Assembly (NCBI GenBank): GCA_002477955.1
Contig: DLLE01000067.1
Coordinates: 1 to 19,898, forward strand
From: Treponema sp. UBA7570
Lineage (GTDB): Bacteria > Spirochaetota > Spirochaetia > Treponematales > Treponemataceae
DNA length: 19,898 nt
Reading direction: 5' to 3'
A model generated the notes under the pieces. The model made no database searches. It was not told where the DNA came from and saw only the letters and a list, made by a program, of their open reading frames with translations. Positions 7,323-14,808 of the stretch are shown piece by piece. The stretch's first letter is position 1, and each line of letters starts with the position of its first letter. The translations under genes and the position numbers were made by a program.

Positions 7323-7348
7323 GGATCCGCGCAAACGGGTCCTTTTTT
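7323..7348 (+). terminator. Terminator-like hairpin in the rimP operon leader (candidate attenuator)
   Basis: The stem GGATCCG (7323-7329) pairs along all 7 bases, with one G-U, with CGGGTCC (7336-7342) around the loop CGCAAA. Six T follow at once (7343-7348). This is the form of an intrinsic terminator, yet it lies about 25 bases after the predicted transcription start and before the first gene. It cannot plausibly serve the upstream pseudouridine synthase gene alone, since the operon promoter lies between them. Conditional termination controlling the whole operon is the likely meaning (inference). Confidence 0.55.
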
Positions 7349-7374
7349 ATTGCCGGAGCAAAATTACAGAGATT

Positions 7375-7848
7375 ATGGATTATATACCTTTAACTTCTTA
7401 TCCGCATTATCAGGAATGTGAAAATGTTGCTTCTTCGCTTGGCTACCACCTTGTTGAGTTAAAATTTTCTAAACATGGAAGCACGACTCATATTCTTGCT
7501 GTAATTACAGGAGATGATCCGAGTGTAAATATCGGCGTAAATGACTGCTCGAAGGTGCATCATGCGCTTCTTCCAAAAATTGAAGAAATTCTTGGAACTG
7601 ATGATACTTACATGGAGCTTACTTCTCCTGGAATGGAGCGAAATATAAAAAATGCGGCTGAATTTGCGTTTTTTAAAGGACGTCAGGTCCGGGTTTGGGA
7701 TAAAACAGTTACGGATTGGGTCGGTGGAAAAGTTGTTTCCTCTGACAATGCTTCGATAACGCTCGAAGTTGAAAATTCGGATGGTTCTGTTGAGCAGAAG
7801 ACTGTTTCTTATGCAGATATAGCAAAAGCAAAATTTATTCATTTGTAA
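7375..7848 (+). CDS. rimP: Ribosome maturation factor RimP
   Basis: RimP (157 residues from the ATG at 7375) binds the free 30S subunit and helps late assembly of the S12 region. Recognisable are the N-terminal alpha/beta domain with GYHLVELKFSK, the NIGVNDCSKVHHAL helix, the family motif YMELTSPGMERNIK, and the C-terminal SH3-like barrel with FKGRQVRVW and GGKVVSSDNASITLE. The frame is open from an ATG at 7321, but that codon is inside the leader hairpin and its 18 extra residues are not RimP-like. The ATG at 7375 gives the normal family length. Its ribosome binding site is weak (CAGAGA just upstream). It is the first gene of the operon with nusA and infB, as in many bacteria. Confidence 0.9.
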   Translation: MDYIPLTSYPHYQECENVASSLGYHLVELKFSKHGSTTHILAVITGDDPSVNIGVNDCSKVHHALLPKIEEILGTDDTYMELTSPGMERNIKNAAEFAFFKGRQVRVWDKTVTDWVGGKVVSSDNASITLEVENSDGSVEQKTVSYADIAKAKFIHL

Positions 7849-7868
7849 TTGCAGAATTGAATTTTTTG

Positions 7869-7906
7869 GGAAGCCTCTAAAAAATGAGGCAACCGTTAAT
7901 TTTTTT
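7869..7906 (+). terminator. Hairpin between rimP and nusA, possible partial terminator
   Basis: GG-AA-GCCTC (7869-7877) can pair with GAGGC-AA-CC (7886-7894), giving a 7-pair stem with a symmetrical AA/AA internal loop. A run of seven T follows at 7900-7906 after a 5-base gap. The gap makes it weak as a terminator; it may set the rimP:nusA ratio or be a processing site. Tentative. Confidence 0.3.
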
Positions 7907-7929
7907 CTACTTCAAAAGGGAGAAATAAT

Positions 7930-9384
7930 ATGTCAGAAATGTCAGAAGCGATTCGGGAACTCATAGAAGAAAAGGGAGTTTCTGTAGAATCTGTTAAACA
8001 GACTGTAGAGTCTGCAATCAAGGCGGCTTACAAAAAAACTTTCGGAACAGCGGACAACTGCGAAGTTCATTTTGCAGATGATTTGTCGGATGTTTCGGTT
8101 TACTCGAAAAAAGTAATTGTAGATGGTGTTTACGACCCTGTGACAGAAATTGAACTTGAAGATGCGCTTAAAATGAGCGAGGAATGTGAAGTTGGAGATG
8201 AAATCCTTATTCTTGTTGATCCAAAGACTTTTGAGCGTTCTGCTGTTTCTACTGGAAAACAGGCTGCTCATCAGGGGTTGAGCGAAAGCTTTAAAAACAA
8301 TCTTCTGGCAGAAAATAAAGACAAAATCGGCGAAGTTATCATTGGATATTATCAGCGCGAATACAACGGAAATATTTACGTTGATCTTGGTAAAGTTGAA
8401 GGAGTTCTTCCAAAAAAATATCAGAGCTCACGCGAGATTTATCAGAAAAATGACAGAATTAAGGCTATTGTTGTTGACGTAAAAACTACTTCTTCTGGAG
8501 TTCAGCTGGTTTTGAGCCGCACAGATCCTAAATTCGTACAGTCAATTATTGAGCTTGAAGTTCCTGAACTTGAAGATAAGACAGTCGAAATTTACAAAAT
8601 TGTTCGTGAAGCAGGTTATCGCACTAAGATTGCAGTTTTCTCTAACAAGGAAGATGTGGATCCTGTAGGCGCATGTGTTGGTCTTAAGGGGGTACGTATT
8701 CAGAATGTAATCCGCGAGCTTGAAGGTGAAAAAATCGACGTTTTGCACTATGACCAGAATCCTGTTGAGTTTATTAAAAACGCGCTTTCGCCTGCCGAAG
8801 TTGAGAAAGTTTTGATTACGGATGAAGAAAAAAAACAGGCTCTTGCAATTGTAAACGAAAGTCAGTTCTCTCTTGCTATCGGAAAATCTGGCATGAATGT
8901 TCGTCTTGCAAACCGTCTCTGCGACTGGTCAATTGACGTAAAAACCGAAGAGCAGGCTGCAGAAATGGATTTGAGCCAGTTCTCTACACGCAAGGCTGCG
9001 GAAAATCTATTTAACAATTCTTCAGAAGAAAGCACTGGTTCTGAAGAAAGCGAACCGATTTCGACGATTTCTGAATTGCCAGGAGTTGATGTTGATGTTG
9101 CTGCAAGGCTCAAGGCTGCTGGATTTGATGATATTCAGACTTTTGTTGATTCGTTCGATTCTGATTCAATCAATGTTGAAGGCGTAACCCAGGAAGAGCT
9201 TGAAAAAGTGAATTCAATCATTCGCGATGTAGTTGAATTTGTTGAAGATGATTCTGAAAAAACAGAAGAAGAAAAGCCTGGACAGGCAGAAGAGGAAGAG
9301 TATTTCTGTCCTGAATGTGGCGCAAAAATCACTTTGGATATGACAAAATGTCCAAAATGTGGCGTAGAATTTGAATTTGAGTAA
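7930..9384 (+). CDS. nusA: Transcription termination/antitermination factor NusA with C-terminal zinc ribbon
   Basis: NusA binds RNA polymerase and nascent RNA, and modulates pausing, termination and antitermination. The 484-residue product shows the N-terminal RNAP-binding domain (1 to about 125), an S1 domain (about 131-198), and two KH domains (about 200-345) with the diagnostic DPVGACVGLKGVRIQ at 244 onward. A helix-hairpin-helix-like segment, ISELPGVDVDVAARLKAAGF, lies near 379-435. After an acidic linker the protein ends in CPEC (460-463), 10 residues, then CPKC (474-477), a treble-clef-like zinc ribbon. That ribbon is not part of textbook NusA. A strong AGGGAG site precedes the ATG at 7930. 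A terminator-like hairpin in the operon leader makes autoregulation by NusA an attractive hypothesis. Confidence 0.93.
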   Translation: MSEMSEAIRELIEEKGVSVESVKQTVESAIKAAYKKTFGTADNCEVHFADDLSDVSVYSKKVIVDGVYDPVTEIELEDALKMSEECEVGDEILILVDPKTFERSAVSTGKQAAHQGLSESFKNNLLAENKDKIGEVIIGYYQREYNGNIYVDLGKVEGVLPKKYQSSREIYQKNDRIKAIVVDVKTTSSGVQLVLSRTDPKFVQSIIELEVPELEDKTVEIYKIVREAGYRTKIAVFSNKEDVDPVGACVGLKGVRIQNVIRELEGEKIDVLHYDQNPVEFIKNALSPAEVEKVLITDEEKKQALAIVNESQFSLAIGKSGMNVRLANRLCDWSIDVKTEEQAAEMDLSQFSTRKAAENLFNNSSEESTGSEESEPISTISELPGVDVDVAARLKAAGFDDIQTFVDSFDSDSINVEGVTQEELEKVNSIIRDVVEFVEDDSEKTEEEKPGQAEEEEYFCPECGAKITLDMTKCPKCGVEFEFE

Positions 9385-9487
9385 TAAAAAACGGTAGAAT
9401 AAAAAGTCTTTGAAATTTTAATAAATTTTAATATCGAAGGCTAAAAGAGTAGTGCGAGAAAAATTATAAGGGGAAAAACGAGAAAAT

Positions 9488-12307
9488 ATGGCTGAAGAAA
9501 CAGAGAAAAAGCCCGGATTTGTATTGAATAAGAAAAAAGCAGAACCAGCAGAAAACAAAGCATCTGCTGCTATTTCTGCAAATTCAGGTACACCGGAAAA
9601 GAGAAAAATTGTAGTCGTAAAGAGAAAAGCGCCTGCGCAGGCTCAGGAAAGTGCGGCTGAAAACGGAGAAAATAAAAAGCGTCCGGTTCCAGTTGTAAAA
9701 AAATCTCCTGTACCGGCAGCAGCAGCTTCTTCTGCTCCTCGTCCTCAGCAACAGCGTCCTGCTGGACAGACTCGTACTACTTTTGAAATCGGCTCTGCAA
9801 GACCAAATGTAAAAGCCGGCAATCTTTCAACTCCAAACCGTCAGCGTAACGGCGGTTACAACCGTGGTCAGAACGGTGGTTATGGCAATCGCGAAGGTGG
9901 CTATAACGGCGGTTATGGAAACAGAAATTATAACAATAACGGACAGCGTTCCGGAGGTTTTTCTGGAGCGCAGGCGCGCGAAAATTATCAGAACCGCGAT
10001 AGAAACGCTCAAGGCGGCGGATTTAACCGTCAGGGCGGATTCAACCGCGGTCCAAACGGACAAGGCGGCGGATTTAACCGTCAGGGCGGATTCAACCGCG
10101 GTCCAAATGGACAAGGCGGATTTAACCGTGGACCAAATCAGGCTGGAAGACCAGGATTTGGCAGCCGTCCAGGATTTGGCGGTGGAAGACCGGGTTTTGG
10201 AGGAGCGCCAGTTGCATCTGCAATTCCTGAACAGAAAGGACCTGGAAAAAAGGCTTTTAAAGGCAAAAAACAGGTTTACAACAACCGCAAGGACAAGGAA
10301 GAGCTTTTTGACGAAGAAGAACTTTATAAGAAGAAGGCAGTTACTCCTGCAAGCGTAGTTCCAAAGTCAATCGATATTATGGAATCTGTTTCGATTTCTG
10401 ATTTGGCAAAGAAAATGAACCTTAAAGCCAGCGAAATCATCGGAAAGCTTATGTCAATGGGAATGATGGTTACAATAAACCAAAGCATTGATTCTGACAC
10501 AGCAACTCTTCTTGCTGCCGAATACGGCTGTGATGTTCATCTTGTTTCTCTTTATGACGAAACTGTAATTGAAAGCGACAAGGGTGAAGAAGGAAATGAG
10601 CTTCCTCGTCCGCCAATTGTTACCGTAATGGGACATGTTGACCACGGTAAGACAAAAACACTTGATGCAATCAGAAAAACAAATGTTGCAGCTGGCGAAG
10701 CCGGCGGAATTACACAGAAAATCGGTGCTTATCAGGTTAAGACTGAAAAGGGCGTAATCACATTCCTCGATACTCCTGGACACGAAGCCTTTACAATGAT
10801 GCGTGCTCGTGGTGCTCAAATTACAGATGTCTGTGTTCTTGTAGTTGCCGCAGATGACGGTGTAATGCCGCAGACACTCGAAGCCTTGAGCCATGCAAAA
10901 GATGCGAAAGTTCCGATTATCGTTGCAGTTAACAAAATTGATAAGCCGGATGCAAATCCTGACCGAGTAATGACACAGCTTTCTGAACAGGGGCTTACTC
11001 CTGAAGAATGGGGCGGAGACACTCAGTACGTAAAAATTTCTGCTCTTAAAGGCGAAGGAATCAGCGAGCTTCTTGATGCAATTCTTCTTCAGGCAGAAAT
11101 GCTTGAATTAAAGACTCATTGGGATACACGTGCAGAAGGAAAAGTTATTGAATCTCATGTTGACCAGGGACGCGGTGTTATTGCTGATGTTATGGTTCAG
11201 AGCGGTACATTGAAGGTTGGAGATCCGTTTGTTGCCGGAATTTATTCTGGAAAAGTACGCGCAATGTTCAACGACCGCGGAGAAAAAGTAAAAGAAGCTA
11301 CTCCTTCTATGCCAGTTGAAGTTCTCGGTTTAGATGAGATGCCGAATGCCGGGGATCCGTTCCAGGTTACAGAAACTGAACGCGATGCCCGCGATATTTC
11401 AAACAAACGCCAGGAACTCAAGCGTTTTGAGGCGGCAAAGGCTGTTAAGAAAGTTACATTGGACAACCTCGTTTCTACAATCGAAGCAAGCGAAGTAAAA
11501 GAATTGAAGGTTATCATAAAAGCTGACCTCCAAGGTTCTGCAGAGGCGTTGAAACAGTCTCTCGAAAAACTCTCAACTCCGGAAATTCGCTTGAACGTAA
11601 TTCATTCTTCTGCCGGCGCAATCAACGAAAGCGACGTTACTCTTGCAGCCGCAGATGAAAATGCAATCATTATTGGATTTAATGTTCGTCCAACGGCAAA
11701 AGCTAAGATGCTTGCTGATGAAGAAAAAGTAGAAATCAGAAAATACAACGTTATCTATAAATGTGTTGAAGAGATTCAGCAGGCAATGGAAGGAATGCTC
11801 CGTCCAGATACAATTGAACAGAATATCGGTATGGTTGAAGTTCGCAACACATTCCGTGTTCCAAAAGTTGGAGTTATTGCAGGATGTTCAGTTACAGAAG
11901 GTCTTGTTAAAAAATCAGCTACTGTTAACCTTATCAGAGACGGAATTGTTAAATGGACAGGAAAAATTTCTTCGCTCAAACGTTACAAGGACGATGCAAA
12001 AGAAGTTAAGGCCGGTTTTGAATGTGGTATCGGTCTTGAAAACTGGCAGGACATTCAGGTTGGCGATCAGCTTGAAGTTATTGAATACGTTGAAGTTGCA
12101 AGAAAACTTGGCGAATCTCTCGTAGATGAAAAAGCCGAAGCAGAAGCAAAGGCTAAAGAGAGAATTGCCGCTGCAAAAGCCGAAGCAGAAGCTGCAGCAG
12201 CGCAGATTGCCGCAGAAGAAGCAGAAGCAAAGGCTAAAGGAAAAGCAAAAAAAGCAGCAAAAGATAAGTTAAATCCTTCATTTGTTCCGAATGGAGATGC
12301 TGAATAA
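9488..12307 (+). CDS. infB: Translation initiation factor IF-2
   Basis: IF2 is the GTPase that places initiator fMet-tRNA on the ribosome and promotes subunit joining. The 939-residue protein has a Lys/Ala/Pro-rich N-terminus, then a Gly/Asn/Arg/Phe-rich low-complexity region (about 115-241). An IF2_N domain follows (SISDLAKKMNLKASEIIGKL, about 300-345). The G domain starts with GHVDHGKT (382-389) and contains GITQKIGAY, DTPGHEAF, NKID and SALKGEG. Domains II, III and C2 follow to about residue 872. Position 390 after the P-loop is Lys, where Thr or Ser is common. The protein ends in a 67-residue Ala/Glu/Lys-rich tail, probably a charged helix, beyond the usual IF2 end. The start ATG at 9488 has a poorly placed AAGGGG 14 bases upstream. 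The stop overlaps the rbfA start by one base (TAATG). Confidence 0.95.
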   Translation: MAEETEKKPGFVLNKKKAEPAENKASAAISANSGTPEKRKIVVVKRKAPAQAQESAAENGENKKRPVPVVKKSPVPAAAASSAPRPQQQRPAGQTRTTFEIGSARPNVKAGNLSTPNRQRNGGYNRGQNGGYGNREGGYNGGYGNRNYNNNGQRSGGFSGAQARENYQNRDRNAQGGGFNRQGGFNRGPNGQGGGFNRQGGFNRGPNGQGGFNRGPNQAGRPGFGSRPGFGGGRPGFGGAPVASAIPEQKGPGKKAFKGKKQVYNNRKDKEELFDEEELYKKKAVTPASVVPKSIDIMESVSISDLAKKMNLKASEIIGKLMSMGMMVTINQSIDSDTATLLAAEYGCDVHLVSLYDETVIESDKGEEGNELPRPPIVTVMGHVDHGKTKTLDAIRKTNVAAGEAGGITQKIGAYQVKTEKGVITFLDTPGHEAFTMMRARGAQITDVCVLVVAADDGVMPQTLEALSHAKDAKVPIIVAVNKIDKPDANPDRVMTQLSEQGLTPEEWGGDTQYVKISALKGEGISELLDAILLQAEMLELKTHWDTRAEGKVIESHVDQGRGVIADVMVQSGTLKVGDPFVAGIYSGKVRAMFNDRGEKVKEATPSMPVEVLGLDEMPNAGDPFQVTETERDARDISNKRQELKRFEAAKAVKKVTLDNLVSTIEASEVKELKVIIKADLQGSAEALKQSLEKLSTPEIRLNVIHSSAGAINESDVTLAAADENAIIIGFNVRPTAKAKMLADEEKVEIRKYNVIYKCVEEIQQAMEGMLRPDTIEQNIGMVEVRNTFRVPKVGVIAGCSVTEGLVKKSATVNLIRDGIVKWTGKISSLKRYKDDAKEVKAGFECGIGLENWQDIQVGDQLEVIEYVEVARKLGESLVDEKAEAEAKAKERIAAAKAEAEAAAAQIAAEEAEAKAKGKAKKAAKDKLNPSFVPNGDAE
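10010..10111 (+). repeat. 51-base tandem repeat inside infB
   Basis: Two adjacent 51-base copies (10010-10060 and 10061-10111) differ at a single base (AAC versus AAT). A partial third copy begins at 10112. The length is a multiple of three, so each copy adds 17 residues of the form QGGGFNRQGGFNRGPNG. Near identity at DNA level implies recent duplication, and copy number may vary among strains. Confidence 0.9.
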
Positions 12308-12693
12308 TGGGTGAATTTAGACTTGCAAAACTGGGTGAGCAGATTCGCGGCGAAATTGCACTGCTTGTCAGCACCCAGAAAATAAAAGATCCGCGTGTTT
12401 CAACTTTTTTGACGATAAATCGTGTTGAAGTTGCCGCAGATTTGGCTTATGCAAAAGTTTATGTTTCGAGTTTTTTGCCAGAGGGACAGATTTTAAAAGG
12501 AGTTGCCGGGCTTAACAGCGCGGCAGGATTCATACAGTCGTCAATCGCAAGAAAACTTACAATTCGAAAATTTCCAAAACTCAGTTTTATTGCTGACAGT
12601 TCAATAAAGGACGGCTTTGAGATGGTAAATAAATTAAATCGTCTTGAAGCAGAGGAAAATGAGATCCGCAGACAGCAGACAGACGGGCAGTAA
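12307..12693 (+). CDS. rbfA: 30S ribosome-binding factor RbfA
   Basis: RbfA binds the 30S subunit near helix 1 of 16S rRNA and is needed for late maturation and cold adaptation. The 128-residue product has the single KH-like fold: an opening RLAKLGEQIRGEIALLVS helix, DPRVSTFLTINRVEVAADL, then AKVYVSSF, and a closing RKFPKLSFIADSSIKDGFEM. Its length is normal for the family. The start codon shares one base with the infB stop, a sign of translational coupling. Its last 35 bases overlap the start of the truB-ribF gene. Confidence 0.93.
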   Translation: MGEFRLAKLGEQIRGEIALLVSTQKIKDPRVSTFLTINRVEVAADLAYAKVYVSSFLPEGQILKGVAGLNSAAGFIQSSIARKLTIRKFPKLSFIADSSIKDGFEMVNKLNRLEAEENEIRRQQTDGQ

Positions 12694-14500
12694 CGCAAAC
12701 TCCGGAATTTTGCTTTTAAGCAAGCAGTCCGGAGAAACGAGTTTTGCTTCTTTATCGGCAGTAAAAAAATCTCTTGGCACAAAAAAAGTCGGGCACACGG
12801 GAACATTGGATTCCTTTGCGGACGGGCTTCTTGTCGTTCTTACAGGCCATTTGACGCGTCTAGTTTCTCATATTACAAATTTTGGAAAAACTTACCTTGC
12901 ATTGATTGAATTCGGCACGGAAACCGATACCCTCGATCCAACCGGAAATGTAATAAAGACAGGAAGAATCCCTGACGAAGAAGAAGTTCGCGCGGCTTTG
13001 AAAAAGTTCAAAGGAGAAATTGAACAGGTTCCGCCAAAATTCAGCGCGCTTCACGTAAATGGAAAAAGGGCCAGCGACCTTATGCGAAGCGGCGAGGAAG
13101 TTGAACTTGCGCCGAGAAAAATAACAATTCACTCAATCGTATTGCTTGATTTTTTTGAAAAATATGCTCTTGTCGAAGTCAGCTGTTCAAAAGGAACTTA
13201 TATCCGCTCTCTTGCCCGCGATATTGCAAAGGAATGTGGAACCGTCGCTCATTTAAAGGCTTTGCGTCGCACTGGAGTAGGGCCTTTTTATTTAAAAAAT
13301 GCGGCAGGCCATGAAGATTTGGAAGAATTTACGATTTCAAGCCTTGTATATGGCGAAAAAAAATCTTTAAAAAACAGAAAAAGCGATCCTTGTTTTGCGG
13401 AAAAGGTAAGAAATTCAACTTATCCGATGACGGCAGAAATTGCGCGTTTATGTGGATTTTCTCCGGCCATGCTTTGCACAGGCTACGTTCAAGATTTTGC
13501 CAACGGGCGTCTTTTAAGAAGACATTCGTTCTATTTTGAAGAAAAAACTCCTGAAAACTGTGAACTTGCGGTTTTTTATCCTGATTTAAAGTTTGCAGGA
13601 ACAGTGAAAAGAAACGGCAGAAAATTCAGTTACGGTTTTGTAATTCAGCCGGAAGAGCAAAAACTGAAAATATATTCCTGGGAGCAGGTTGTAAACGGAA
13701 AGCCCATAAAGGATTTTGGAAGTCAGAAAACAGCCCTTAGCATTGGGAGTTTTGATGGAATGCATATCGGGCACGATTCGATTTTTGATTCAATTCTTGA
13801 AAAAAAACAGCTTGTGCCGGGAATTGTAACATTTCGCCATTCTACACGGCTTGAAAAGTCCGGAAAAGATTTTAGCGGAGAGGTTTCATCGCTCTCTCAA
13901 AAGCTAGAATTCTTTATGCGTAAAGGATTTAAGTTTGTCGTTGTAATTGACTTTTCCGACGATTTTACTAAAATACAAGGAAGTGATTTTCTGTCAATTT
14001 TAAAAGATAACTGCAATGTAAAATATCTTGCCGAAGGTGAAGATTTTAGATGCGGTTACAAAGGCTTGACCGATATTCCTGCTTTAAAAGAATTTTGCGC
14101 TAAAAATAAAATCGAGCTTAATGTTGTCAGTTTTGTTGATTATTCTGGCAAAAAAGTAAGTTCTTCAAGAATTCGTGAGGATGTTCTTGATAAAAAGTTT
14201 AATGAAATAAGCATAATGCTCAGAAATCCGTATACTATTGACTGTGCGGGTTTTGAATGGTATAGGGAAACAATAGAAGGAAAAAATTATCTGACCGCAA
14301 AAAAACACGGAAGTCAGATTTTTCCGCCTGATGGTGAATATGCTGTCAAAATAAAAATGGTAATTTCTGGAAGCGAAGAGATTTCCGCAGCAAAAACTGT
14401 AGCCTGTAAATTAGATTCCGGTTTACTTCGCGTGCTGGATTCTGACGGATCGCTCAGAGGCTTTGTGCGGGCAATTCAATTTGGTTACCCAGAGAAATAA
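12659..14500 (+). CDS. truB: TruB-RibF fusion: tRNA pseudouridine-55 synthase joined to FAD synthetase-like protein
   Basis: One 613-residue frame carries two enzymes. Residues about 15-240 are TruB, which makes psi55 in the T-loop of tRNAs: GILLLSKQSGETS, then GHTGTLDSFADGLL with catalytic Asp51, then SCSKGTYIRSLARDI and LRRTGVGPF. A PUA-like TruB C-terminal region follows to about 345. Residues about 355-515 are a RibF/FAD synthetase nucleotidyltransferase: GSFDGMHIGH (363-372), GEDFRCGY (459-466) and SSSRIRED (501-508), which would adenylate FMN to FAD. The last roughly 90 residues sit where riboflavin kinase should be, but its PTAN metal motif is replaced by LTAK and a second NxGxxPT-type motif is not seen. 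A TTG start at 12644 is possible, but ATG 12659 with AGAGG at 12651-12655 is preferred. It overlaps rbfA by 35 bases. In many bacteria truB and ribF are neighbours but separate. Confidence 0.88.
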   Translation: MRSADSRQTGSNANSGILLLSKQSGETSFASLSAVKKSLGTKKVGHTGTLDSFADGLLVVLTGHLTRLVSHITNFGKTYLALIEFGTETDTLDPTGNVIKTGRIPDEEEVRAALKKFKGEIEQVPPKFSALHVNGKRASDLMRSGEEVELAPRKITIHSIVLLDFFEKYALVEVSCSKGTYIRSLARDIAKECGTVAHLKALRRTGVGPFYLKNAAGHEDLEEFTISSLVYGEKKSLKNRKSDPCFAEKVRNSTYPMTAEIARLCGFSPAMLCTGYVQDFANGRLLRRHSFYFEEKTPENCELAVFYPDLKFAGTVKRNGRKFSYGFVIQPEEQKLKIYSWEQVVNGKPIKDFGSQKTALSIGSFDGMHIGHDSIFDSILEKKQLVPGIVTFRHSTRLEKSGKDFSGEVSSLSQKLEFFMRKGFKFVVVIDFSDDFTKIQGSDFLSILKDNCNVKYLAEGEDFRCGYKGLTDIPALKEFCAKNKIELNVVSFVDYSGKKVSSSRIREDVLDKKFNEISIMLRNPYTIDCAGFEWYRETIEGKNYLTAKKHGSQIFPPDGEYAVKIKMVISGSEEISAAKTVACKLDSGLLRVLDSDGSLRGFVRAIQFGYPEK

Positions 14501-14521
14501 ATATTTTAAGGAGTAAGTAAA

Positions 14522-14788
14522 ATGCTTACAAAAGAAGAATCAGCTGCAGTAGTCAGCAAATTTGGCAAAAACGAAGCCGACACAGGAAACACAAAAGTTC
14601 AGATCGCTCTCCTTACTGAACGCATCAAACAGCTTACAGTTCACTGCCAGCACTTCCCAAAAGACGCAGGCGCATCACGTGGATTGCTCAAAGTAATCGG
14701 ACAGCGCCGCAAGATGCTTAAATATCTTCAGAGAAAGGATTTGGAAGTTTACCGCCAGCTTATTAAAGAACTTGGTCTCCGCAAATAA
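14522..14788 (+). CDS. rpsO: 30S ribosomal protein S15
   Basis: S15 is a primary binding protein of the 16S rRNA central domain. The 88-residue length and order of segments are standard: DTGNTKVQIALLTERIKQLT, the VHCQHFPKD turn, SRGLLKVIGQRRKMLKYLQR, and a final LIKELGLRK. The turn reads KDAGASRGLL where the E. coli protein, from memory, has KDHHSRRGLL, so residues near the rRNA contact differ while the flanking H and D remain. A strong AAGGAG site lies before the ATG, 21 bases after the truB-ribF stop. The neighbouring pnp gene is the common partner. Confidence 0.95.
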   Translation: MLTKEESAAVVSKFGKNEADTGNTKVQIALLTERIKQLTVHCQHFPKDAGASRGLLKVIGQRRKMLKYLQRKDLEVYRQLIKELGLRK

Positions 14789-14808
14789 TAAACGTGGAGG
14801 TGTAAGTA

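Noticed and set aside
7321..7374. Longer RimP start at ATG 7321.
   Set aside because: The codon directly precedes the leader hairpin stem and the extra 18 residues are unlike RimP; ATG 7375 gives the normal length.
9385..9487. Internal promoter or AT-rich hairpin between nusA and infB.
   Set aside because: A TTGAAA box is present, but no good -10 box at 16-18 bases follows, and the possible stem is only A-T pairs with mismatches.
10010..10140. Tandem repeats that might suggest a CRISPR or other array.
   Set aside because: The repeats are adjacent, in frame, without spacers, and encode part of IF2.
9864..10358. Open frame of 164 codons in a second frame within infB.
   Set aside because: It is produced by the repetitive Gly/Arg/Asn codons of the IF2 low-complexity region and has no ribosome binding site or recognisable product.
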